A stretch of DNA of 64,000 nt, from NCBI RefSeq assembly GCF_036825875.1, contig NZ_DAISXK010000001.1, positions 62,001 to 126,000 on the forward strand. Reading direction: 5' to 3'. The stretch is from Paucihalobacter sp036825875. Lineage in GTDB: Bacteria > Bacteroidota > Bacteroidia > Flavobacteriales > Flavobacteriaceae. Below, one piece after another: positions 35,297-43,388 of the stretch. Both the position numbers and the translations under genes were made by a program. The notes under the pieces were generated by a model. It was not told the DNA's origin. It saw only the letters and a program-made list of their open reading frames with translations, and ran no database searches. Every line of letters begins with the position of its first letter. Position 1 is the first letter of the stretch.

Positions 35297-35649
35297 GTCT
35301 ATGAGTTAGTGAGTTTGTTTGCCGCATCGCTTTGTTTTAGGTTAGTGAGTCTATGAGTTTGTTAGTGGTGAGAGGTGAGAAAACTGTTCATCCCTTATAT
35401 AGGTTGACCGTTTAAAGTCATTTTATATGAAAGCTAACCTTTAAAGAGAATAAAGGACTCAGCAGGGTGAGGTTCCTTCCTCCTTCGGCGGACAGGCGCT
35501 TCGCTTCGGAAATCGAAGATTCGGCAGAGCCAATAAAAAAAGAAAGAAAACAAAGTCTTTTTAAAGTACTAACAGTTCCCTTCCCTTTGGGAAGAGCCTG
35601 CCCGCCGAAGGAGGGGTTAGGGATGGGATAAAAGGTTGTTTTCGGATTG
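35297..35649. repeat. Low-complexity tract and family-B composite repeat
   Basis: 35297-35390 repeats gagtctatgagttagtgag-type words. From 35391 runs a composite: TATATAGGTTGACCGTTTAA, AAAGCTAACCTTTAAAGAGA, GGACTCAGCAGGGTGAGGTT, CTCCTTCGGCGGACAGG, GGAAATCGAAGATTC and AGCCAATAAAAAAAG. Then comes CCCTTTGGG...CCCGCCGAAGGAGGGG near 35580-35620. The same composite recurs at 40088 and 49418. No gene. Confidence 0.7.
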
Positions 35650-35854
35650 CTTCTCGATACAATTTTACTCTTCAAGATGCGTAAAATCACTCGAAGTGAC
35701 GAAGAATTTACAGTTTAATCTAACAACCGTCAGTTCGAGTGAAATTTAGAGTGCAGTGAAACGGAACTGTAAATTTTGTATCGAGAACCGTTTCTAAGCC
35801 TGCTTCTCGATACAATTTTACTCCGCATGCTTCGTAAAATCACTCGAAGTGACG
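35650..35854. repeat. Three copies of an inverted 'TTCTCGATAC...CACTCGAAGTGACG' repeat
   Basis: Copy 1 at 35650-35702 (+), copy 2 at 35728-35787 in reverse orientation, copy 3 at 35812-35854 (+). Each starts TTCTCGATACAAT and ends CACTCGA(A)GTGACG or a variant. A decayed relative is near 58005-58092. Confidence 0.75.
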
Positions 35855-35873
35855 GAAATAAGCGCAATTGAGT

Positions 35874-35932
35874 TTTGCATTTGGCATTTTGCATTTGGCA
35901 TTTGGCATTTGGCATTTGGCATNNNNNNNNNN
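35874..35932. repeat. 7-bp tandem tract ending at an assembly gap
   Basis: GCATTTG-type words (tttggcatttggcatttggc) are repeated up to 35922 and then a run of ten N at 35923-35932. The N count is probably arbitrary, so real length and any sequence in the gap are unknown. Confidence 0.8.
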
Positions 35933-36011
35933 GAATTATTTCAATAACCTACGGTTTCAATAGGGAATTACTTTTTTTTATTCTGCAAATGCGTTATATT
36001 CGCCCCCATAT

Positions 36012-36836
36012 ATGGAATATAATCAGTTAGAACAATATTTAAACCTTACAATTGAAGCGTCTATCAAGGCTGGTGCCGCGATTATGGAGGTGTATGGTAG
36101 TGCTTTCAAGGTGCAATATAAGGTAGATGAATCGCCATTAACGGAAGCTGATCAGCGGGCGAATGCCGTGATTATGCAGTTTTTGGAAACTACCCAGGTG
36201 CCTATTATCAGCGAAGAGAATAAAGCGATTCCATATGACGTGCGGAAGACTTGGACCCAATGTTGGATGGTAGATCCGTTGGATGGCACCAAAGAATTTG
36301 TTAAACGCAATGGTGAGTTTACCGTGAACATTGCCTTGATTGATGAAGGAGTGCCGGTTTTAGGCGTGATTTATGTCCCTGTGACGCAGGTACTATATTT
36401 TGCCATTTCTTCACAACAAAAGGCTTTTAAGATAAAATTAGAGAATACAGATTTATCGGTGCAAGACATCCGTTCCCAAGCCATTCAATTAAAATCGGGA
36501 GCTGATATTAGCAAGGTCAGAGTGGTGGGTAGTCGTTCGCATATGAATACAGATACTTCCAATTTTCTAAAGCGTTTGCAAGAGGTTACTAGTGTATCGC
36601 TAGAAATGGTATCGGTTGGTAGTTCCTTAAAATTTTGCTTACTGGCAGAAGGTGCGGCGGATATTTATCCACGGTTTGCACCCACCATGGAATGGGATAC
36701 TGCTGCTGGTCAAGCTATTTGCAGTGCCCTTGATATTTCGGTAGTACAAGAAAGCAGCGGTGTGACCCTAAGATATAATAAAGCAGATTTGTTAAATCCG
36801 TATTTTATAGCAGCGCATGAGCGGTACCTCCCATAA
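36012..36836 (+). CDS. cysQ: 3'(2'),5'-bisphosphate nucleotidase
   Basis: 274 aa, inositol-monophosphatase superfamily. It hydrolyses PAP (and PAPS) to AMP, removing the by-product of PAPS use. Metal site: SEEN at 67-70, then WMVDPLDGTKEFVKRNGEFT with DPLDGT at 88-93, and WDTAAGQAI near the C-terminus, all typical of CysQ. A TATATTCG box (one mismatch) lies 9 nt before the ATG. First gene of a sulfate-activation operon; overlaps the DUF2061 gene by 20 bp. Confidence 0.9.
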   Translation: MEYNQLEQYLNLTIEASIKAGAAIMEVYGSAFKVQYKVDESPLTEADQRANAVIMQFLETTQVPIISEENKAIPYDVRKTWTQCWMVDPLDGTKEFVKRNGEFTVNIALIDEGVPVLGVIYVPVTQVLYFAISSQQKAFKIKLENTDLSVQDIRSQAIQLKSGADISKVRVVGSRSHMNTDTSNFLKRLQEVTSVSLEMVSVGSSLKFCLLAEGAADIYPRFAPTMEWDTAAGQAICSALDISVVQESSGVTLRYNKADLLNPYFIAAHERYLP

Positions 36837-37245
36837 ACGACACTTATTAAAAGCGGTGAGTTGGCGCGTGGTGGGAACAATTGATACCATGTTGCTGGCC
36901 TGGCTTATTTCCGGGAATCCCCTCACGGGGTTTAAAATAGGGGTGGCTGAGGTGCTTACCAAAATAGGTTTGTATTATTTACACGAGCGCGTATGGTTTA
37001 AAGCAGACCTGTCCAAAATTTCTTGGTTGAACTCGAGTAACTATAGGCATATTGCCAAAACGATAACTTGGCGCGTGGTGGGAACGATTGATACCATGCT
37101 CTTGGCTTGGTTAATATCGGGAGATCCGATAATAGGCCTCAAGGTTGGTTTAGCGGAAGTGCTTACCAAAATGATTTTGTATTATTTGCACGAACGTTTG
37201 TGGTATCGTATTAACTTTGGACTTGATAAAAGAGAACCATCATGA
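36817..37245 (+). CDS. Tandem DUF2061 membrane protein
   Basis: 142 aa made of two copies of the DUF2061 domain. Both copies contain WRVVGTIDTMLLAWLISG and EVLTK..LYYLHER.W, spaced about 67 residues. Each copy has two hydrophobic stretches. DUF2061 proteins frequently sit in sulfate-assimilation operons; a role in sulfate or thiosulfate handling is suspected from context only. The gene overlaps both neighbours (20 bp and 4 bp), so it is an integral part of the operon. Confidence 0.82.
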   Translation: MSGTSHKRHLLKAVSWRVVGTIDTMLLAWLISGNPLTGFKIGVAEVLTKIGLYYLHERVWFKADLSKISWLNSSNYRHIAKTITWRVVGTIDTMLLAWLISGDPIIGLKVGLAEVLTKMILYYLHERLWYRINFGLDKREPS

Positions 37246-37847
37246 GTAAAAACATTATACCGCACGAATTTAGTTTGAGCAAGGCAGCCCGCAATACCCG
37301 CAATGGACATCCTTCTTTTGTACTTTGGTTTACAGGACTTTCAGGTTCTGGCAAATCTACTATTGCCAATGTGGTGGAGCAAGCGCTGTTCGCAGCCAAC
37401 TATCACATTTATGTGTTGGATGGTGATGGTCTCCGTAACGGACTTAATGCTGGTTTGGGTTTTAATGAAGCAGACCGCAGTGAAAACTTACGGCGCACTG
37501 CTGAAGTGGCCAAGCTTTTTGTGGATGCGGGCATGATTACCTTGGCATCCTTTATTTCACCTTTGAAAAAAGACCGCGAAAACATCAAAGCCATTATTGG
37601 TGCCGAGCAGTTTTATGAAATATTTGTGGATACACCTTTGGAAATTTGCGAACAACGCGATGTGAAAGGTTTGTATAAAAAAGCACGGGCAGGTGAGATT
37701 TTAAATTTCACGGCCATTAATGCGCCTTATGAAGTACCTGAGCACCCAGACCTCATCTTAAAAACAACCGATTTAAGCCTAGAAGCAACTGTTGAAAAAG
37801 TTGTTGCTTTTGTGGAACAAATCATTACAAAACAGCAACATGCGTAA
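37242..37847 (+). CDS. cysC: Adenylylsulfate kinase
   Basis: 201 aa. It phosphorylates APS to PAPS with ATP. P-loop GLSGSGKST at 32-40, DGDGLRNGLNAGLGFNEADR (the APS-binding DGDxxR...LGFsxxDR region), then DTPLEICEQRDVKGLYKKAR and FTAINAPYEVPEHPDL match the family. Stop overlaps the cysD start by 8 bp. PAPS is the sulfate donor for sulfotransferases or the substrate of PAPS reductase. Confidence 0.93.
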   Translation: MSKNIIPHEFSLSKAARNTRNGHPSFVLWFTGLSGSGKSTIANVVEQALFAANYHIYVLDGDGLRNGLNAGLGFNEADRSENLRRTAEVAKLFVDAGMITLASFISPLKKDRENIKAIIGAEQFYEIFVDTPLEICEQRDVKGLYKKARAGEILNFTAINAPYEVPEHPDLILKTTDLSLEATVEKVVAFVEQIITKQQHA

Positions 37848-38745
37848 ATACTATCTTAACTATTTAAACGAATTAGAGTCCGAAGCGATGTACATCCTTC
37901 GCGAAGTTTGGGCACAGTTTCAAAACCCAGTGATTCTATTTTCTGGCGGAAAAGACTCCATTGTGGTCACCCACTTGGCGCGAAAGGCTTTTTATCCTTC
38001 TAAAATTCCGTTTCCTTTAATGCATATAGATACTGGGCATAACTTCCCAGAGACGATTGCGTTTAGAGACCAGTTGATTAAGGACTTGGGATTGGAACTT
38101 TTGGTAGGTTCGGTTCAAAGTTCGATAGATACAGGCAGAGTCGCTGAGGAGCGTGGCAAAAACGCCACTCGAAATGCCTTGCAAACCACTACCTTGTTGG
38201 ATGCTATAGAATCGCATAAAGTAGATTGTGCCATTGGCGGCGGTCGACGGGATGAGGAAAAGGCCCGCGCGAAAGAACGCTTTTTTTCGCATCGGGATGA
38301 TTTCGGTCAGTGGGACCCTAAAAACCAACGGGCGGAATTGTGGAATTTGCTAAACGGAAAATATTTTGAAGGCGAGCATTTTAGAGCTTTTCCCATTAGC
38401 AATTGGACGGAGATGGATATATGGAATTATATTTTAAGAGAACAAATCAGTATTCCAAGTTTGTATTTTGCCCATGAACGCGAGGTAGTTTGGCGCAGTG
38501 ATTCGTGGATTCCTGTATCCGAGCATACCAAGTTAGAACCTGAGGAACGCGTTGAAATCAAAAAAATCCGCTTTAGAACCCTTGGTGATATTACTATTAC
38601 TGGTGGTATAGAATCTGATGCTGATTCTTTGGAAAAGATTGTGGCTGAAGTAGCGGCCATGAAGCAAACCGAACGTGGGAATCGCAGCGACGACAAGCGC
38701 TCTGAAACCGCTATGGAAGACCGTAAGCGCAGCGGTTATTTTTAA
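37840..38745 (+). CDS. cysD: Sulfate adenylyltransferase subunit 2
   Basis: 301 aa from the ATG at 37840; an upstream in-frame start at 37792 would add 16 unmatched residues inside cysC. PP-loop ATPase fold: SGGKDS at 35-40, LMHIDTGHNFPETI, AIGGGRRDEEKARAKER and the conserved C-terminus (GNRSDDKRSETAMEDRKRSG then YF). Works with CysN to form APS from sulfate and ATP. Confidence 0.94.
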   Translation: MRKYYLNYLNELESEAMYILREVWAQFQNPVILFSGGKDSIVVTHLARKAFYPSKIPFPLMHIDTGHNFPETIAFRDQLIKDLGLELLVGSVQSSIDTGRVAEERGKNATRNALQTTTLLDAIESHKVDCAIGGGRRDEEKARAKERFFSHRDDFGQWDPKNQRAELWNLLNGKYFEGEHFRAFPISNWTEMDIWNYILREQISIPSLYFAHEREVVWRSDSWIPVSEHTKLEPEERVEIKKIRFRTLGDITITGGIESDADSLEKIVAEVAAMKQTERGNRSDDKRSETAMEDRKRSGYF

Positions 38746-38760
38746 TTTTAAACATCCTAT

Positions 38761-40020
38761 ATGAGCATGATAGATAACAATCAATTATTACGTTTTACCA
38801 CTGCCGGAAGTGTGGATGATGGCAAGAGTACCTTAATAGGTCGACTATTGTACGACACTAAGTCTATTTTCGAAGACCAACTTGCCTCGGTGGAAGCCAC
38901 AAGTGTGCGCAAAGGTCATGAAGGTGTGGATTTGGCGATGTTTACCGACGGACTACGTGACGAGCGTGAGCAAGGCATTACCATAGATGTGGCTTACCGC
39001 TATTTTACTACTCCCAAGCGCAAATTTATAATTGCAGATACCCCAGGACATATTCAGTATACCCGCAATATGGTAACGGGAGCTTCCACTGCCAATGCCG
39101 CTATTATTTTGGTGGATGCGCGCCATGGTGTGATGGAGCAAACCAAACGCCATGCGTTTATAGCCTCCTTATTGCAGATTCCGCATATCATAGTATGTAT
39201 TAATAAAATGGATTTAGTGGATTTTTCTCAGGATACTTATGACACTATTGTGAGTCAGTTTGAAGAGTTCTCCTCTAAACTGTACATGAAAGATGTGCGT
39301 TTTATCCCTATCTCAGCTTTATTAGGGGATAATGTGGTGAACCGTTCTGGCACAATGGACTGGTACCAAGGCGCACCTTTGCTAAATGTTTTAGAAACCC
39401 TTCATATTAGCAGCGATATCAACAAAATCGATGCGCGTTTTCCGGTGCAAACTGTCTTACGTCCTCAACATTCCGAATTTATAGATTACCGTGGTTATGC
39501 CGGTAGAATCGCCAGTGGCATTTACCGTGTAGGGGATGAGGTTGTGGTATTACCTTCTGGTTTTTCGTCTAAAATAAAAAGTATCAATGCAGGTTTTGAA
39601 ACTTTGGAAGAAGCCTTTGCACCAATGTCGGTTGCACTTACTTTAGAAGACGATATCGATGTAAGCCGTGGCGATATGATTGTAAAACCTAACAACCAAC
39701 CAAAACTACAGCAGGAGTTTGATGTGATGCTGTGCTGGTTGCACAACCAACCCGCTAAACCAAGAGGAAAATACCTGATTAAACACACCAGCAACGAGCA
39801 GAAGGTGATGATCAAGCAAGTGGTTTACAAAATCGATATCAATACCTATAATCGCATCATCGAAGATGAGGTTTTGACCATGAATACCATTGCACGCGTG
39901 ACTTTGCGATGCTCAAACCGTTTGATGCTGGATGATTATAAGTCTAATCGTATTACTGGGAGTCTGATTTTGATTGATGAAGCGAGTAACGATACAGTTG
40001 CGGCGGGGATGGTAGTGTAG
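38761..40020 (+). CDS. cysN: Sulfate adenylyltransferase subunit 1 (GTPase)
   Basis: 419 aa, an EF-Tu-like GTPase that drives APS formation with CysD. G1 GSVDDGKST at 16-24, REQGITIDVAYRYF, DTPGHIQYTRNM (G3) and NKMD (G4) are all present. A beta-barrel domain pair follows (GYAGRIASGIYRVGDEVVVL). No C-terminal APS kinase domain is fused, consistent with the separate cysC upstream. Last gene of the operon; repeats begin right after its stop. Confidence 0.94.
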   Translation: MSMIDNNQLLRFTTAGSVDDGKSTLIGRLLYDTKSIFEDQLASVEATSVRKGHEGVDLAMFTDGLRDEREQGITIDVAYRYFTTPKRKFIIADTPGHIQYTRNMVTGASTANAAIILVDARHGVMEQTKRHAFIASLLQIPHIIVCINKMDLVDFSQDTYDTIVSQFEEFSSKLYMKDVRFIPISALLGDNVVNRSGTMDWYQGAPLLNVLETLHISSDINKIDARFPVQTVLRPQHSEFIDYRGYAGRIASGIYRVGDEVVVLPSGFSSKIKSINAGFETLEEAFAPMSVALTLEDDIDVSRGDMIVKPNNQPKLQQEFDVMLCWLHNQPAKPRGKYLIKHTSNEQKVMIKQVVYKIDINTYNRIIEDEVLTMNTIARVTLRCSNRLMLDDYKSNRITGSLILIDEASNDTVAAGMVV

Positions 40021-40601
40021 CGTAGTTTGGCGTAATGAGTTGTGAGTAATGAGTTTTGAGTTTTGAGTTATGGTTTGTAGAGTACTAAATAAGATTGACC
40101 ACTTAAAAACAATTTATATAAAAGCTAACCTTTAAAGAGAATAAAGGAATCAATAGGATGAGATTCCTTCCTCCTTCGGCGGACGGGCGCTGCGCTTCGG
40201 AAATCGAAGATTCTACAGAGCCATTTACAAAAGGAAGGTAAGAATTCGCACTAAGATAACTAAAAAACAACCCCCACAGTGTTTGTCACGCCGACAGAGC
40301 GAGGCACGAGCGACGAGGTGTCGCATCAGAGTAAGCAGGTATTGTATTTGGTTTAGTGCATGCCGGATTATTAAGATTTTAATGGACTCAGCAGGATGAG
40401 ATTCCTCCTTCGTCGGAAATAGAAGATTCTACAGAGCCATTGACAAAAAGCAAGGCAAGAATTCGCACCACGACAGCAACGAAATAACCCCTACAGTGTT
40501 TGTCACGCTCCTCCTACATCGGACACTCTACAGAGCGACAACCGTAAACCGAAAACCTCATTCCAGCGCGTAGTTTTTTAGGCAGGGAATTAGGAACATG
40601 C
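40021..40601. repeat. Composite repeats between cysN and ABC-F
   Basis: A gagttttgagttttgagtta tract follows the stop. 40088-40257 repeats the 35391 composite (AGCTAACCTTTAAAGAGAA, GATGAGATTCCTTCCTCC, CTTCGGCGGACGGGCGC, GGAAATCGAAGATTC). 40371-40510 is a third, shorter composite (GGACTCAGCAGGATGAGATT...GTGTTTGTCACGC). No ORF worth calling. Confidence 0.75.
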
Positions 40602-42485
40602 TCACCCCAACCTCTCCATCAACTCAAACCAACGCGCTTCCTTAGCCTCCAATTGCGACTGCAGCTGCTGTAACTGCTCCGAAAACTTGGCAATTTGTTC
40701 GGGCTTGAGTTCTGGGTCGAGAAACTTCGCTTCTAATTGCTGCTTGTCCAGCTCCAACGAACGAATTTTGCTTTCTAAATTCTTGAATTCCTTTTGTTCG
40801 TTATAGCTTAATTTTTGGGCTTGATTTTCCTTTTGGTTTTGTTCTATTTCAATCTTACTATTGGCGGTTTTAGCGGTTGTTTTATCGACGGACGATGCAG
40901 CATCTAAACTGTTGTTATAGTCACGGTAATCGGAATAATTTCCTGGGAAATCACTGACCTTTCCTTCGCCTTCAAACACCAATAAGTGGTCGACAATTTT
41001 ATCCATAAAATAACGGTCGTGTGATACCACTACCAGACATCCTGGGAAATCTAAAAGGAATTCTTCCAGAACGTTCAAGGTAACAATATCCAAGTCGTTG
41101 GTAGGCTCATCCAGAATTAAAAAGTTGGGGTTTTGTATGAGTACAGTGCATAAATACAAGCGTTTGCGTTCGCCGCCACTTAGTTTTTCTACAAAGTCGT
41201 ATTGCTTTTTACGGTCGAATAAAAAGCGTTCTAACAATTGTTGAGCGCTAATTTGACGACCTTTTGCCAAAGGAATGTATTCGCCATACTCGCGAATCAC
41301 TTCAATAACCTTTTGACCTGGTTTGATGACAATGCCATCTTGTGTGTAGAATCCAAACTGTACGGTTTCTCCAATAACCACTTTACCCATGTCGGGTTGC
41401 AGCGTTTGAGTGAGGAGTTTTAGAAAGGTCGTTTTACCAGTACCGTTTTTTCCAATAATGCCAATGCGTTCGCCTTTTTTAAAAACGTATTCAAAACCTT
41501 TTAAAATGGTAATGTCCTCAAAACTTTTAGATACTTTATGAAACTCTACAATCTTGCTTCCCAAGCGTTGCATTTGTAGTTCAAGCTGTATCACATGATC
41601 TTTGCGACGCTGACTGGCGCGTTCTTTAATGCTGTGAAAATCGTCGATGCGCGATTTTGATTTGGTAGTTCGGGCTTTGGGTTGGCGACGCATCCAGTTG
41701 AGTTCTTTTTTAAAGAGTTGCTGCGCTTTGCCGGTTTCGGTTTCCCAAACCGCCATACGTTCTTCTTTCTTTTCTAAGTAATACGAATAATTGCCTTTGT
41801 AGCTAAACATCTGCCCTTCGTCTAACTCGATGATTTCATTACAAACCCGTTCTAGAAAATAACGGTCGTGGGTCACCATAAATAAGGTCATATCGGTTTG
41901 TGCAAAATACTGTTCTAGCCATTCAATCATCTCCAAGTCGAGGTGGTTGGTAGGTTCATCTAAAATCAGCAAATCCGGCTTGGACAATAGTGCCTTAGCC
42001 ATAGCGAGACGTTTTTTTTGTCCGCCACTTAAGTTGCCAACGATTTGATGTACGTCTTCCAACTTTAAACGGGTAAGTAATTGTTTGTATTCTGTTTCAA
42101 ACTCCCACGCGTTATGGCGTTCCATTGCTTCAAAGGCTTTCTGGTAGGCATCGGCATCATCGGTGTTTTGGAGGGCGTGTTCGTAATCGGCAATCACTTT
42201 AAGAATGGGCATATCGCCTTGCAAAATGCTTTCTTCTATGCTAAGTTCTGGGTCTAAAACGGGCTCTTGTTCTAGTACTGCCATGCGCAATCCGTTGCGG
42301 GTGACGATTTCGCCTGTATCAGGGGTATCCTTTCCAATGATAATATTGAGGATGGTGGTTTTCCCACTGCCATTTTTAGCCACAAAAGCTATTTTTTGGT
42401 TTTGGTGGATACTAAATGATAGGTTTTCGAAGAGTACTACCTCACCGAAGGATTTTGATATTTGCGATGCGCTTAACAGATGCAT
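40602..42485 (-). CDS. ABC-F family ATP-binding protein (Uup-like)
   Basis: 627 aa, soluble with two ABC domains. First: AFVAKNGSGKTTILN (Walker A), LSGGQKKRLAMAKALL, LLILDEPTNHLD. Second: GIIGKNGTGKTTFLK, LSGGERKRLYLCTV, LILDEPTNDLD. A linker with YYLEKKEERMAVWETETGKA joins them, and a charged coiled-coil tail (about 565-625, KNLESKIRSLELDKQQLEAK) ends it, as in Uup/ABC-F ribosome-associated ATPases. Not a transporter, despite lying between two polysaccharide blocks. Confidence 0.88.
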   Translation of the reverse strand: MHLLSASQISKSFGEVVLFENLSFSIHQNQKIAFVAKNGSGKTTILNIIIGKDTPDTGEIVTRNGLRMAVLEQEPVLDPELSIEESILQGDMPILKVIADYEHALQNTDDADAYQKAFEAMERHNAWEFETEYKQLLTRLKLEDVHQIVGNLSGGQKKRLAMAKALLSKPDLLILDEPTNHLDLEMIEWLEQYFAQTDMTLFMVTHDRYFLERVCNEIIELDEGQMFSYKGNYSYYLEKKEERMAVWETETGKAQQLFKKELNWMRRQPKARTTKSKSRIDDFHSIKERASQRRKDHVIQLELQMQRLGSKIVEFHKVSKSFEDITILKGFEYVFKKGERIGIIGKNGTGKTTFLKLLTQTLQPDMGKVVIGETVQFGFYTQDGIVIKPGQKVIEVIREYGEYIPLAKGRQISAQQLLERFLFDRKKQYDFVEKLSGGERKRLYLCTVLIQNPNFLILDEPTNDLDIVTLNVLEEFLLDFPGCLVVVSHDRYFMDKIVDHLLVFEGEGKVSDFPGNYSDYRDYNNSLDAASSVDKTTAKTANSKIEIEQNQKENQAQKLSYNEQKEFKNLESKIRSLELDKQQLEAKFLDPELKPEQIAKFSEQLQQLQSQLEAKEARWFELMERLG

Positions 42486-42537
42486 GGGCTATTTTTTTTG
42501 CAAATAACGTGAATAACCAAAAAACAAACGAATAGTT

Positions 42538-42566
42538 TTGATATTGAAAGTGATGTTCTATATTTG
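42538..42566 (+). promoter_or_regulatory. Bacteroidota promoter for the wza-wzc operon
   Basis: TTG at 42538-42540, 18-nt spacer, TATATTTG at 42559-42566, a full match to TTG-N17-23-TAnnTTTG. It ends 21 nt before the wza ATG. This is one of the two clearest promoters in the window. Confidence 0.7.
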
Positions 42567-42587
42567 TGATGAAACAAATTTTGCTAT

Positions 42588-43382
42588 ATGAAACGGATCT
42601 ATGCCGTGTTGTTATTGGTCTTGCTCCTTATTGGAACCTCCTGTATTCCACAAAAAGATTTATTGTATTTGCAACATAAAGAAGGCGCCACCGATAGTAT
42701 TGCACAATTTACCGAGGTACAAAAGCCTTACAGAGTTCAAATCAATGATATTTTGAATGTGCAGGTCAAATCGGTAGATCAAGATGCCGTTAATATTCTC
42801 AACCCTTCCGGTGATGCCAATTTGAATGCCAGTAGTCAAGAGCGCGCTTATTTTGATGGGTTTACGGTAGACTTACATGGAAATATCCGTATTCCTGTAT
42901 TGGGAAAAATCAATGTGCTGGGTTATACGGTCGAAGAAATTCAAAATAAGATAGAAACACAACTTTTAGAACAAGAGTTTAAAGAAACCGCTCGCATATT
43001 TGTTACAGTTAAATTAGCAGGCTTACGCTATGTAGCCACTGGTGAAGTCGGTAGCCCAGGAACCAATGTGATGTTTCAGGATCGGGTGAATATTTTGGAG
43101 GCACTGGCTAATGTTGGTGATATTTCCATAACAGGCAACAGAAAAGATGTATTGGTTATCAGACAGTACCCACAAGGACAGCAAATTCATCATTTGGACC
43201 TGACAGATATTGCGGTAATGCAGTCGCCGTATTATTACATACAACCCAATGACATGATTTATGTAAAACCTTTAAAGCAGAAGTCATGGGGAACAGGAAC
43301 TACGGGACGTGAAACCTTTACTACTATTGCATCTATTATTGGTTTACTTGCGACCACAACTATTATATTAACCAGACTATAA
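42588..43382 (+). CDS. wza: Polysaccharide export lipoprotein, Wza/BexD family
   Basis: 264 aa with a lipoprotein signal: hydrophobic core LLVLLLIGTSC, Cys19. A Poly_export domain (YRVQINDILNVQVKSV) and an SLBB-type domain (VATGEVGSPGTNVMFQD, ILEALANVGDI) follow, and a C-terminal hydrophobic segment (IASIIGLLATTTIIL) is typical of the flavobacterial form. It is shorter than E. coli Wza and probably forms the outer-membrane export channel with Wzc below it. First gene of the operon, 6 bp before wzc. Confidence 0.88.
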   Translation: MKRIYAVLLLVLLLIGTSCIPQKDLLYLQHKEGATDSIAQFTEVQKPYRVQINDILNVQVKSVDQDAVNILNPSGDANLNASSQERAYFDGFTVDLHGNIRIPVLGKINVLGYTVEEIQNKIETQLLEQEFKETARIFVTVKLAGLRYVATGEVGSPGTNVMFQDRVNILEALANVGDISITGNRKDVLVIRQYPQGQQIHHLDLTDIAVMQSPYYYIQPNDMIYVKPLKQKSWGTGTTGRETFTTIASIIGLLATTTIILTRL

Positions 43383-43388
43383 GGTATT

